The translations under genes and the position numbers were made by a program. DNA of 64,000 bases from Bacteroidales bacterium (GTDB taxonomy: Bacteria > Bacteroidota > Bacteroidia > Bacteroidales > UBA932): positions 1-64,000 of the forward strand of contig JAFPWG010000012.1 in NCBI GenBank assembly GCA_017395045.1, in the 5' to 3' direction. Of this stretch, positions 26,376 to 34,309 are shown in pieces (the first letter of the stretch is position 1; each line of letters starts with the position of its first letter). The notes beneath the pieces are model-generated. The model ran no database searches, was not told the DNA's origin, and saw nothing but the letters and a program-made list of their open reading frames with translations.

Positions 26376-26504
26376 TCAATTGTTTCCGTCGCCGAAGATA
26401 TCGTCGTCGTCCTCTCCGAACGAGTCGTTATACACCAGGAAGTTCCCTTCCGTCTTGATTTCGATAATCTCCGTTTCCGGAGCAAAATACTGATGTTTGT
26501 CCAT
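26376..26504 (-). CDS. Small acidic protein preceding the nuclease fusion (42 residues)
   Basis: A 43-codon frame begins MDKHQYFAPETEIIEIKTEG and ends in an acidic tail with GEDDDD. It shares the pattern Y-x(1,2)-A-P-x(2)-E-x-I with the 50-residue protein at 29424-29576, which likewise immediately precedes a fimbrillin-like gene. A good Bacteroidota promoter lies 20 bases upstream, and the nuclease-fusion gene starts 15 bases after its stop. It has no signal peptide. I do not know the function; small proteins of this sort are common next to surface proteins in Bacteroidales. Confidence 0.65.
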   Translation of the reverse strand: MDKHQYFAPETEIIEIKTEGNFLVYNDSFGEDDDDIFGDGNN

Positions 26505-26523
26505 AGCTTGTTTTCTGTCCACG

Positions 26524-26540
26524 CAAAGTTAGCAAAAGTA
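26524..26540 (-). promoter_or_regulatory. Promoter of the small protein-nuclease-peptidase-CDF operon
   Basis: On the minus strand, TAACTTTG (26524-26531) fits TAnnTTTG, and a second overlapping box TACTTTTG lies at 26533-26540. No clear -33 element was found. The leader to the ATG at 26504 would be about 13-15 bases. Confidence 0.55.
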
Positions 26541-26568
26541 TTTGGTAATTAATAACCTCCATTGCTCT

Positions 26569-26773
26569 CCCTTACCTTCGCCCTCCTGCTCCATGCGTCT
26601 TTCAGCCGCTACGCCCTGTCGGGGAGGCGCTTGACGGCGAACTCGTCCTTTTACGGTCCCTCCGGGCCCGTAACGTCCTCAAACAGACGCCGTCATCCCT
26701 GCCGGGCCCGCGCCTTCCCTCCGGCTCGCTGCCCTGCTGAAAGCCGAATTACACAGGAGTGCGAAGGTAAGGG
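26569..26773. other. 205-base nested palindromic element (possible structured RNA)
   Basis: Five stems nest strictly inside each other. P1: 26569-26588 with 26754-26773, 19 of 20 pairs. P2: 26599-26606 with 26736-26743, 8 bp. P3: 26621-26630 with 26710-26719, 10 bp with one G-U. P4: 26632-26639 with 26688-26695, 8 bp. P5 hairpin: 26651-26660 with 26664-26673, 9 of 10 pairs. No ORF with good start context fits, and no clear promoter was found on either strand. It lies between the terminator of the right-hand gene and the promoter of the left-hand operon. It could be a rod-shaped non-coding RNA or a palindromic repeat element. Confidence 0.6.
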
Positions 26774-26790
26774 CTTTCATTTAGAATAGC

Positions 26791-26829
26791 ATATTAAAAA
26801 TCAGGGGCTCCCATCGTGGAGCCCCTGAT
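26791..26829 (-). terminator. Intrinsic terminator of the fimbrillin/BACON-like gene
   Basis: Arms 26800-26811 and 26818-26829 pair over 12 bp (core AGGGGCTCC) with a six-base loop. On the minus strand the stem is followed by TTTTTAAT. It is about 160 bases beyond the stop codon of the gene at 26988-29411. Confidence 0.85.
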
Positions 26830-26899
26830 AGTGAATTAAAACAATCTAAAATGCGCCGTAAAAAACTTGACGCCTGTAGTTCAATCACCCTATAAAACG

Positions 26900-26980
26900 A
26901 AGCGGACAGGGTTGTCCCTGTCACGCTTACTTTTAAGGATGAAACTGTTGTGATGTTTCAATCCCCGGAGTGGTCTCCGG
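26900..26980. other. Three consecutive hairpins in the 3' untranslated region
   Basis: Hairpin A (26900-26928): 7 bp of GACAGGG/CCCTGTC plus 5 bp of AAGCG/CGCTT with a one-base bulge. Hairpin C (26937-26964): 9 bp with one bulge. Hairpin B (26965-26980): CCGGAG/CTCCGG around a four-base loop. They follow the stop codon of the minus-strand gene at 26988 and precede its terminator, so they would be in the same transcript. Confidence 0.5.
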
Positions 26981-26987
26981 ATGAACT

Positions 26988-29411
26988 TCATTCGCTTAAT
27001 TCATAGAGGTCGAAATAGCCACCGTATCCACTTGCACCAATATTGCTTACTGCATAATTCCTAAAATCATAGCCGTCGCGATAAACAAGAGCTCTTGAGC
27101 TTCGATTTCCAGAGATAAATTCAAAACCCTTATCCACCTTTGTAATAGTAATGGATTCACCCGTGGCGCTAGAGCCAATACTACCATTGCTACTTGAGCT
27201 AGAGTTAATCACAAGGTAATTACCCGTACTGAGCAAAACTTTGTACTTTGCGCCATCGCTTGTAATGGTTACAGCATAAGCATCTGTAGTGGAAGTAGAT
27301 TCAATTCCATTCGCAGTAACTATGCCGGTGGTACTAACGCCAGCCGACGGCTGTGCGGGACTTGCCCCATTGAAAATCATATTATATGTATTATCAACCA
27401 TGATATACTTCCTCCCAGAAGTAACAGCGTTGACTTTCACATAATAAGTAGCATCCTGACTCGGAGCCGCAGCCTTTTTTACCTCAATGCTTTTCACCTG
27501 GGGATCGAGGGCGTTTCCATTACGGGTAATAACGATAGTCCCAAGTAATTGAACACTTTCCGTAGCCTCCGTGGTCGAAGAGACTGTTATCGTCTGAGCG
27601 CTCTCGGAGGCATTTCCTCGGATGGGACTATATGTTAGGTTCATCCCACTAACGACCGTATAGCCAGCACTCCAACTGAAATCCTTGGATGTAAGTGTAA
27701 ATGATGCTTCATTGGAATCATAGGGGATGAGAACCTCAGTAGTAGAAGTAGTAAGGGTGGAGCCCGTCTGCTTCACCTTGATTGTTGCAGTAACCGTCTC
27801 ATCAGAAGCAAGGGTAATCGTAATTGTTCCATTCTGGGCAGTCGTCGTATAGTTCGGATCCATCGTGAACTCAATGTCGCCATCAAGAATGGTAACGTCA
27901 GTAATGTTTTCAGAAGAGGTGACATTCAACGTTTCCGTGTTCTCGTCAATATTCTGCGTAGTATAAGCACCGGAAATGCTATATACTCCACCGATGGGGC
28001 TGACTTCTTGATCACCTGTAGACAGGATTACTTTTGCATCAGGATCGGCAGATTCACCTTGCTTGTAGATTGAAACAGAAGCTTGGTTTGCGCTGGCATA
28101 GCAGGCAAAAATGTCGCTCGAGCTATTGTATTGAAGGACATTGCGGGTGTTCTCCCCTTGAGCAGTAACTGTTGCAACACCGGCAGAGGAAATAGAAACA
28201 GCCCATGATCCATTATCATCAAGTGTCTTTTCTGTTCTCAGATAATTCGAACCCGAACTTGCGGCATAAATGTATTGTCCACTTGTATTACCGTTGATGG
28301 CCTTGAAGGCAAAAGACCCGTCAGTTGTACCAGCAACAACCTCAAAAGCCTGAACGTCGGAAGTCGCTGTCAGGGTGCTTCCGTTTTTGGAAATATTAGT
28401 TCCCTTACGATTATTAGACTGCTGAGTAGTACTGAGTGCTTTTGCAGATTCACTGGCAGCTATCACAACCTTGTCACCAATGGAAATAGCACCCGTAACA
28501 AGGTTCCATGTGTAGTTCTCCGGGGAATAAGGTGCCTCAAATGTCGCTTTGGCAAGGTTGATGTTCACCGGAACGAAATCGTTATTGACACAATCAAAAG
28601 GCGTGTCACTAGAAGTGATCGTATACGTACCTTTATTGGTCTTAATCTCAAATTTAACGTTTGCATAACTCTGCTTGGCGAGACAAACGTAAATCTGCCC
28701 GTCAAATTTCTGCTTATCTGCCGGCTTGGAGCTACCGAGAGAAAGATGGTTCGTCAGAGTTACCGTTATTGCATTAGAGGCTTCAGCTTGGGAGTAAACC
28801 ACATTGCCCTGCGTCAGATCGGAATACTGCCGACCAATGAACCCCGTATTATTCGAAGAAGGAGTGACCGTCACGGATTCTACCGTTTCTTCGCCAGAAA
28901 GACCAGTATGATAAAGATTCAAAGCAAGGGCAGAAGCTACCGGAGCAAGAGAAATAATTGCTTTATTATCGGCCGTAACTGTTCCTTTGGCTACCATCGG
29001 GAAATAATAGCCATCCAATTCGCCAGGGTTCTTCTGGGTCTGCTTATTACTAATATACACGCTAACATTTGTAGGCCCTTCTTTATTATCCTTATAATAC
29101 GGATAATGAGCATAAATAAATTCCGTTTCTTCCGGGACTTGAACCGTCAAATCTCCACCGGCAGAGTAAGTCAGCGCCGAATTTGTGTTATCGGTATCAT
29201 TGAAAATACTAATCTGGTCGCCGCTGCTCCAAACGAGATTTGCATGGTCAGCATCAAGAGTTGTACGGGTTTCGATATTAGTCTTGACCGTGATGGTCTT
29301 CATTTTACCAGCGACAGGCTCATTGTCCTGGTTATCGATTTCTTTCGTGCAAGAAGCAAACGTCGTCGCAACTGCAGCAAGAATCATCAAAGTGCTATAA
29401 AACTTCTTCAT
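26988..29411 (-). CDS. Fimbrillin/BACON-like surface lipoprotein, AT-richer than its neighbours
   Basis: 807 residues. The signal MKKFYSTLMILAAVATTFASC has a lipobox. Residues about 35-290 look fimbrillin-like (TRTTLDADHANLVWSSGDQISIF; EFIYAHYPYY). A lectin- or beta-trefoil-like repeat region follows (GQYIYAASSGSNYLRTE), then BACON-like Ig domains with SSENITDVTI and TLASDETVTATIKVKQTG. A second such repeat lies near the C-terminus (GRKYIMVDNTYNMIF; STGNYLVINSSSS). It is probably displayed on the surface and may bind mucin or glycan, as BACON domains have been proposed to do. Codon use is distinctly richer in A and T than in flanking genes, consistent with transfer or relaxed bias. No catalytic motif was seen. 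Confidence 0.78.
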   Translation of the reverse strand: MKKFYSTLMILAAVATTFASCTKEIDNQDNEPVAGKMKTITVKTNIETRTTLDADHANLVWSSGDQISIFNDTDNTNSALTYSAGGDLTVQVPEETEFIYAHYPYYKDNKEGPTNVSVYISNKQTQKNPGELDGYYFPMVAKGTVTADNKAIISLAPVASALALNLYHTGLSGEETVESVTVTPSSNNTGFIGRQYSDLTQGNVVYSQAEASNAITVTLTNHLSLGSSKPADKQKFDGQIYVCLAKQSYANVKFEIKTNKGTYTITSSDTPFDCVNNDFVPVNINLAKATFEAPYSPENYTWNLVTGAISIGDKVVIAASESAKALSTTQQSNNRKGTNISKNGSTLTATSDVQAFEVVAGTTDGSFAFKAINGNTSGQYIYAASSGSNYLRTEKTLDDNGSWAVSISSAGVATVTAQGENTRNVLQYNSSSDIFACYASANQASVSIYKQGESADPDAKVILSTGDQEVSPIGGVYSISGAYTTQNIDENTETLNVTSSENITDVTILDGDIEFTMDPNYTTTAQNGTITITLASDETVTATIKVKQTGSTLTTSTTEVLIPYDSNEASFTLTSKDFSWSAGYTVVSGMNLTYSPIRGNASESAQTITVSSTTEATESVQLLGTIVITRNGNALDPQVKSIEVKKAAAPSQDATYYVKVNAVTSGRKYIMVDNTYNMIFNGASPAQPSAGVSTTGIVTANGIESTSTTDAYAVTITSDGAKYKVLLSTGNYLVINSSSSSNGSIGSSATGESITITKVDKGFEFISGNRSSRALVYRDGYDFRNYAVSNIGASGYGGYFDLYELSE

Positions 29412-29423
29412 GATTATTCCTCC

Positions 29424-29576
29424 TTATTCAAGTCCATAGCCATCCTCGGGATCATCGGTAGACCACGTGGTTCCCGGTTTAATTGAATCATCCCATTTTC
29501 CGGACAGGATGTTGTCCTCAAACCTCACCACGATGAGCTCGGCCTGGGGCGCTTCTAAATAGATTTTTTTGTTCAT
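29424..29576 (-). CDS. Small protein preceding the fimbrillin/BACON-like gene (50 residues)
   Basis: A 51-codon frame begins MNKKIYLEAPQAELIVVRFE and continues with DNILSGKWDDS and an acidic end. The pattern APxxExI followed by an E-x-N-x-L matches the 42-residue protein at 26376-26504. The next gene starts 12 bases after its stop, behind a GGAGG-like stretch. A Bacteroidota promoter lies about 70 bases upstream. No signal peptide or known domain; function unknown. Confidence 0.65.
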   Translation of the reverse strand: MNKKIYLEAPQAELIVVRFEDNILSGKWDDSIKPGTTWSTDDPEDGYGLE

Positions 29577-29649
29577 AACGTTATGATTTATTATTGTTTA
29601 TATTCAAAAAAAGTGTCGAAAAAGTGGCTGTAACTTTTATTCCAGACCG

Positions 29650-29681
29650 CAAATGTACGGAGATTCGGCGAGGTTTGCAAT
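29650..29681 (-). promoter_or_regulatory. Promoter of the small protein and fimbrillin/BACON-like gene
   Basis: On the minus strand TACATTTG (29650-29657) fits TAnnTTTG, and an ATTG element lies 20 bases upstream at 29678-29681. The leader to the ATG at 29576 would be about 70 bases. Confidence 0.6.
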
Positions 29682-29752
29682 AAATTGGACACATTTATTT
29701 TTACGCGCACATGTGGGAAGGGGCTGGGGGAACGGGATTTCGAGGAAGTTTG

Positions 29753-29760
29753 TATATTTG
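29753..29760 (+). promoter_or_regulatory. -7 box of the GH5 gene, implying a leaderless transcript
   Basis: TATATTTG fits TAnnTTTG perfectly but ends only four bases before the ATG at 29765. With the usual start 4-6 bases after the box, transcription would begin at or next to the A of ATG. No convincing -33 element was found. Confidence 0.5.
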
Positions 29761-29764
29761 GTGC

Positions 29765-31039
29765 ATGAAACAATATCTAAGACTTTTGACCATTGGGGTT
29801 TCCCTGTTTGTTTTTGGATGTTCGCCGGATCAGACGAGGCCCGAGCCGGTGAGGCCGGAGCCGGTGGTTCCGGAGCCGGAACCTGGACCGGAGCCTCCGG
29901 GGCCGGGGCCCGGGGATGGGCCGTTCGAGTCCATGGAGGCGGCCGTGGCGAAGATGGGGGCCGGGTGGAACCTGGGGAATACGCTGGACAGCCACAGCGG
30001 GGAGCTGGACCATATGTGGATCGAGGCGTGGAGCAAGCGCGAGACGAGGGATTACGAGACGGCGTGGGGGCAGCCGGTGACGACCCGGGAGCTGATCCAT
30101 ATGTTCAAGGAGGCCGGGTTCGGGGCCATCCGGGTGCCGGTTACGTGGTATCCGCATATGGGCACGATCGTGCTGCACGATACCGAGCATTGGGATCCGT
30201 CTACGTGGACGGGGACCCAGGTGGATCCGGCGTGGATGGCCCGGGTGAAGGAGGTCGTGGACTATGTGATCGACGAGGGGATGTACTGCATCCTGAATGT
30301 CCACCACGATACGGGGGCGGCGGACACGTCCTGGCTGGTAGCTAGCGACGATGACTTCGAGGCGGCGAAAACGCGTTACCAGGCCCTTTGGGAGCAGATC
30401 GCCACGACCTTCAAGGACTACGGGGAGAGGCTGCTTTTCGAGTCGTACAACGAGATGCTGGATCCGTACGATTCCTGGTGCTTCGCTTCGTTTGCGACGC
30501 CGGCCCGATACGATGCGGAGGTGGCGGCATCGGCCTACAGCGGCATCAATAAGTACGCGAAGCTGTTTGTGGATACCGTCCGCGGGACAGGCGGCAACAA
30601 TGCGGAGAGGAACCTGGTCGTGAACACGTATGCGGCCTGCAGCGGAGATGGTACGTGGAATACGCACCTGACGGAACCGTTGACGCAGTTCCAGCTGCCG
30701 GAGGCGCCGGGACATATCGCCATGGAGATCCACAGCTATTGGGAGGCGGAGAAGTTCGACGAGCAGAAGGCGGACATCGACCGTTTGTTCCTGAATATCG
30801 GTACCCATCTGCGACGGCGGCTGGATGTGCCCGTGATCATCGGCGAATGGGGCGGCGGGACCTCCGAGGATACCGACGCCAACGTCCGGTTCGCGTCCTA
30901 TTTTTCGTCGAAAGCCAAGGCCAGCGGTGTGGCTGCATTCTGGTGGATGTGCCTTTCGGACAGGGAGGACAGAGCGGTCCCGAAATGGACTGCTCCCCGC
31001 ACGAAAGACGCCATCCTTCTCCCCTACATCACTGATTGA
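29765..31039 (+). CDS. GH5-family endo-beta-glycanase lipoprotein
   Basis: 424 residues from the ATG at 29765. A longer frame from 29711 would place the signal peptide internally and begin upstream of the -7 box. The signal MKQYLRLLTIGVSLFVFGC gives a lipobox at Cys19. A Pro-Glu-rich linker (P-E-P repeats, residues about 24-48) leads to the GH5 barrel: MGAGWNLGNTLD, IRVPVTWYPH, LNVHHDTGA, SYNEML with acid/base Glu230, IHSYWEAE, and IGEWGG with nucleophile Glu361. Clan A enzymes of this type cut cellulose, beta-glucan, xyloglucan or mannan. The subfamily is not decidable by eye. It stands first in a locus with two SusCD pairs, so it is probably the surface endo-enzyme. Confidence 0.9.
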   Translation: MKQYLRLLTIGVSLFVFGCSPDQTRPEPVRPEPVVPEPEPGPEPPGPGPGDGPFESMEAAVAKMGAGWNLGNTLDSHSGELDHMWIEAWSKRETRDYETAWGQPVTTRELIHMFKEAGFGAIRVPVTWYPHMGTIVLHDTEHWDPSTWTGTQVDPAWMARVKEVVDYVIDEGMYCILNVHHDTGAADTSWLVASDDDFEAAKTRYQALWEQIATTFKDYGERLLFESYNEMLDPYDSWCFASFATPARYDAEVAASAYSGINKYAKLFVDTVRGTGGNNAERNLVVNTYAACSGDGTWNTHLTEPLTQFQLPEAPGHIAMEIHSYWEAEKFDEQKADIDRLFLNIGTHLRRRLDVPVIIGEWGGGTSEDTDANVRFASYFSSKAKASGVAAFWWMCLSDREDRAVPKWTAPRTKDAILLPYITD

Positions 31040-31050
31040 AAGAAATTTTG

Positions 31051-31098
31051 TTATTGTGAAATTGACATTATTATTTGTTATTGTGAAATTAACATTAT
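31051..31098. repeat. Two 21-bp direct repeats overlapping the susC promoter
   Basis: Copies at 31051-31071 and 31078-31098 share 20 of 21 bases (TTATTGTGAAATT then G or A, then ACATTAT) with a period of 27. The second copy abuts the -7 box, so binding would block or recruit polymerase. A regulator is not identifiable in the window. Confidence 0.6.
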
Positions 31099-31105
31099 AT
31101 ATTTG
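31074..31105 (+). promoter_or_regulatory. Promoter of the second glycan locus
   Basis: TTTG (31074-31077) and TATATTTG (31098-31105) are separated by 20 bases, an excellent Bacteroidota promoter. The predicted leader to the ATG at 31135 is about 25 bases. Confidence 0.75.
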
Positions 31106-31134
31106 CGAAAAACCAACCAACTAACCCTAACATA

Positions 31135-34100
31135 ATGAAAAGGAAAAACCATTTTCAGCTGTTCGGGCTCCTGGCGCTTCTGCTCCTTCTGCCCGGACTC
31201 TCTTTCGCACAGAACCTGCGCGTAAGCGGTAGGGTTCTGGACGATCAAGGGGAGGGTGTGATTGGAGCCGGAGTGGTCATACAAGGCACTACGAACGGTA
31301 CCATCACCGACATGGACGGTAACTTCTCGCTCCCGTCCGTTCCCCGAGGAGCCACGCTTGAAATCTCCTGTGTCGGATTCGCGACGCAAGTGGTTCAGGT
31401 GACCGGACCGACCCTCAACGTGGTCCTGCTGCCCGACACCCGGGCGCTGGACGAGGCCGTGGTCATCGCGTACGGCCAGCAGAAGAAAGTAACCATTACC
31501 GGCGCCGTGTCCGCGATGGGCAACGACGACCTGATGAAGGCTCCGGTCGCGAACGTGGCGAACGCCCTGCAGGGTAACCTCCCCGGCGTCGCCGCCGTCG
31601 GCCAGTCCGGTATGCCGGGTGCCGATGATCCGGTCATCCGCATCCGTGGTATCGGCTCCCTGAACAGCGCGGAACCGCTCGTCCTCGTGGACGGTGTCGA
31701 GCGTTCTTTCTCGCAGCTCGATGCCAATGAAATCGAGAGCATTTCCGTCCTGAAGGACGCCTCCGCCACGGCCGTCTTCGGTGTGCGCGGCGCGAACGGC
31801 GTCATCCTCGTCACCACCAAGCGTGGTACGGAAGGAAAGGCCTCGGTGACCGCCTCCGTAAACACCGCCGTACAGACGATCTCCAAGTTCGTGGACTTCG
31901 CCGATTCCTACACCTACGGCCAGATGTGGAACTACACGGCCATCACCGATGCGCTCCCGATGGACCAGTGGCCCGGAACCGTGAACATCCCCGACTACAG
32001 CAAGTATGCCGACACCGGCATCCGGTTCACCCAGGACGTGATGGAGCATTTCCGCACCGGCGACATGCCCCGTACCTTCCCGAGTACGGACTGGATCAAT
32101 TATATCATGAAGGACTCCGCCTGGCAGGAACAGGCCAACGTGAACGTGAACGGCGGTACCGAAAGGGTCCGTTACTTCGTTTCCGCCGGTTTCCTGAACC
32201 AGGATTCCCTGTTCAAGACCTTTACCGGCAACAAGAACGAGACCTTCTCCTTCAAGCGTCTGAACTATCGTGCCAACCTGGATATCGACGTTTCCAAGCG
32301 CAGCCAGCTCTCCATCACCCTGGGCGGCCGCATGCAGAACCGCAATACGATGGGTGGCGGCGAAGGATTCCTCTTCCGCTATCTGCAGGGCGCCACGCCC
32401 TACGCCGGAATCGGCGTTGACGACGAAGGCCGCCACATCATTTCGGACAAGAACATCGTCGGTCCCTTCGACCGCGACGCCCTCTCGAACTACTACGACC
32501 TCGGTTACTCGAACCAGAGCACCAATGTCCTCAACTTCGACATCCAGTACAGGCTGGACATGAGCTTCCTCACTCCGGGCCTGTCCTTCAAGACGAAGGC
32601 TTCCTATAACTCCGACTATTCCGCCACGAAGAACCGCCAGAACGGCTTCGGTACGGGCGTGACCTACGTCGCCACCATCGTGGACGGCAAGGAAGTCCTC
32701 CGTAAGGAAGGCATCACCTGGCCGATCCCCTACAGCGAAGGCAAGGGCGGAAACCGCAACTGGTACGCCGAGGCAAGTTTCGACTATGCCCGCCATTTCG
32801 GCAAGCACAACGTGGGTGCGCTGCTCCTCTACAACCAGAGCAAGACCTATTATCCCTGGGATTCCGACGGCGGTATCTACACGTCCATTCCGAAGGGTTA
32901 TGTCGGCCTCGTGGGCCGTATCACCTACGACTACGCCACCAAGTACCTGCTGGACTTCAACATCGGCCGCAACGGTTCCGAGAACTTCGCCCCCGGCAAG
33001 CGCTACGGTACCTTCCCGTCCATCTCCCTGGGTTGGATCCCGTCCAGCGAAACCTGGTGGGAGCCCATCAAGCCCTTCATGGGCTATCTGAAACTCCGCG
33101 GTTCCTGGGGCCTTGTAGGTAACGACAGCACCAACAATGCCCGTTTCCTGTATCGTCCCGGCGCCTGGCAGTTCTATACCGGTTCCATGACCGGGAACCC
33201 GCAGAACCGCGGTGCCAACTTCGGTACCAGCGGAAACTGGCTGCAGGCCGTCAAGGAGCTCACCTCCGGTAACCCCAACGTTACCTGGGAAACCGCCAGC
33301 AAGGTGAACCTCGGTGTGGACGCCGCTTTCTTCCGCGACCGCTTCCACGCCTATGTGGACTTCTTCTGGGAGGACCGCAAGCACATCCTCGTGTCCAACG
33401 CCTCCACCCTGTCCGCCGTCACGTCCCTGCCTTCCAGCTACGTGAACGAAGGCCGCGTCAAGAACCACGGTTATGAGATCACGCTCAACTGGGAAGACCG
33501 GATCGGCAACGTCCGCTATTCCATCTCCCCGAACATCTCCTACGCCAAGAACAAGGTCATCGAGATGCTGGAAGTCGAGCCCATGTACGCCTATCTGAGC
33601 CGGACCGGCCAGTCCGTCCGCCAGCCTTTCGGCTACGACCTCTTCGAGTTCTATCAGGAAGGTACCGAGCAGCGCTATAAGGAAACTTATGGCAAGGACA
33701 TGCCGGACCAGAACCTGGACCTCAAGTACGGCGACGCCGTCTATGTGGACCTGAACGACGACGGGATCATCGACGCGAACGACCAGAAGCCGCTCGGCTA
33801 CACCGACATCCCGGAATACACGTTCTCCCTGAACACCTCCATCCACTGGAAAGGCCTCGACTTCTCCATGCTGTGGACGGGCGCCGACCACGTGAGCCGC
33901 TTGCTGAACGGTTACTTCCGCGATCAGTTCGGTTCCACCAACACGTCGGCCCTCACCCAGTGGGTCGCCGACAACTCCTGGACGGAAGACAATCCCAACG
34001 CCATCCTGCCGCGTATTTCCTTCACCAACCGGGTTCACAACAACCGTGATTCCCAGGCCTGGATGGTCAACTCCAGATATATCCGACTGAAGAACGTCGA

Positions 34101-34296
34101 ACTGGCCTATACCTTCAACAAGCCCAGGCTCATGCCGTTCTTCAACTACATCCGTCTGTTCGTCTCCGGTCAGAACCTGCTGACCTTCTCCAAGTTCGAC
34201 GGTAACGACCCTGAAGCTCCGGGCCAAGGTCTGGACTTCGGCGTGCGCTACCCGATGACCCGGGTCGTCAACATGGGTGCCCAGGTTAACTTCTAA
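31135..34296 (+). CDS. SusC-family TonB-dependent glycan transporter (first pair)
   Basis: 1053 residues with signal LLALLLLLPGLSFAQ. It contains the carboxypeptidase-regulatory-like domain (VSGRVLDDQGEGVIGAGVVIQG, to about residue 105), a TonB box (LDEAVVIAYG), the plug with LQGNLPGVAAVGQSG and PLVLVDGVERS, and a barrel ending QVNF. It carries oligosaccharides through the outer membrane. It is the first transporter of a tandem pair and follows its own promoter and direct-repeat element. The GH5 enzyme precedes it on the same strand. Confidence 0.95.
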   Translation: MKRKNHFQLFGLLALLLLLPGLSFAQNLRVSGRVLDDQGEGVIGAGVVIQGTTNGTITDMDGNFSLPSVPRGATLEISCVGFATQVVQVTGPTLNVVLLPDTRALDEAVVIAYGQQKKVTITGAVSAMGNDDLMKAPVANVANALQGNLPGVAAVGQSGMPGADDPVIRIRGIGSLNSAEPLVLVDGVERSFSQLDANEIESISVLKDASATAVFGVRGANGVILVTTKRGTEGKASVTASVNTAVQTISKFVDFADSYTYGQMWNYTAITDALPMDQWPGTVNIPDYSKYADTGIRFTQDVMEHFRTGDMPRTFPSTDWINYIMKDSAWQEQANVNVNGGTERVRYFVSAGFLNQDSLFKTFTGNKNETFSFKRLNYRANLDIDVSKRSQLSITLGGRMQNRNTMGGGEGFLFRYLQGATPYAGIGVDDEGRHIISDKNIVGPFDRDALSNYYDLGYSNQSTNVLNFDIQYRLDMSFLTPGLSFKTKASYNSDYSATKNRQNGFGTGVTYVATIVDGKEVLRKEGITWPIPYSEGKGGNRNWYAEASFDYARHFGKHNVGALLLYNQSKTYYPWDSDGGIYTSIPKGYVGLVGRITYDYATKYLLDFNIGRNGSENFAPGKRYGTFPSISLGWIPSSETWWEPIKPFMGYLKLRGSWGLVGNDSTNNARFLYRPGAWQFYTGSMTGNPQNRGANFGTSGNWLQAVKELTSGNPNVTWETASKVNLGVDAAFFRDRFHAYVDFFWEDRKHILVSNASTLSAVTSLPSSYVNEGRVKNHGYEITLNWEDRIGNVRYSISPNISYAKNKVIEMLEVEPMYAYLSRTGQSVRQPFGYDLFEFYQEGTEQRYKETYGKDMPDQNLDLKYGDAVYVDLNDDGIIDANDQKPLGYTDIPEYTFSLNTSIHWKGLDFSMLWTGADHVSRLLNGYFRDQFGSTNTSALTQWVADNSWTEDNPNAILPRISFTNRVHNNRDSQAWMVNSRYIRLKNVELAYTFNKPRLMPFFNYIRLFVSGQNLLTFSKFDGNDPEAPGQGLDFGVRYPMTRVVNMGAQVNF

Positions 34297-34309
34297 AGCA
34301 GATAAGAAT

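Noticed and set aside
26569..26773. Integron attC site or IS end as an explanation of the palindrome
   Set aside because: No RYYYAAC / GTTRRRY core boxes at the ends, no integrase or transposase nearby, and the nested multi-stem form is unlike a simple terminal inverted repeat.
26940..26987. GTTGTGATGTTTCAATCCC-like stretch resembling a CRISPR repeat
   Set aside because: It occurs only once, and no spacer array or cas gene is present; the region forms ordinary hairpins.
29711..29764. Earlier start for the GH5 gene
   Set aside because: It would begin upstream of the TATATTTG box and bury the lipoprotein signal after 18 extra residues.
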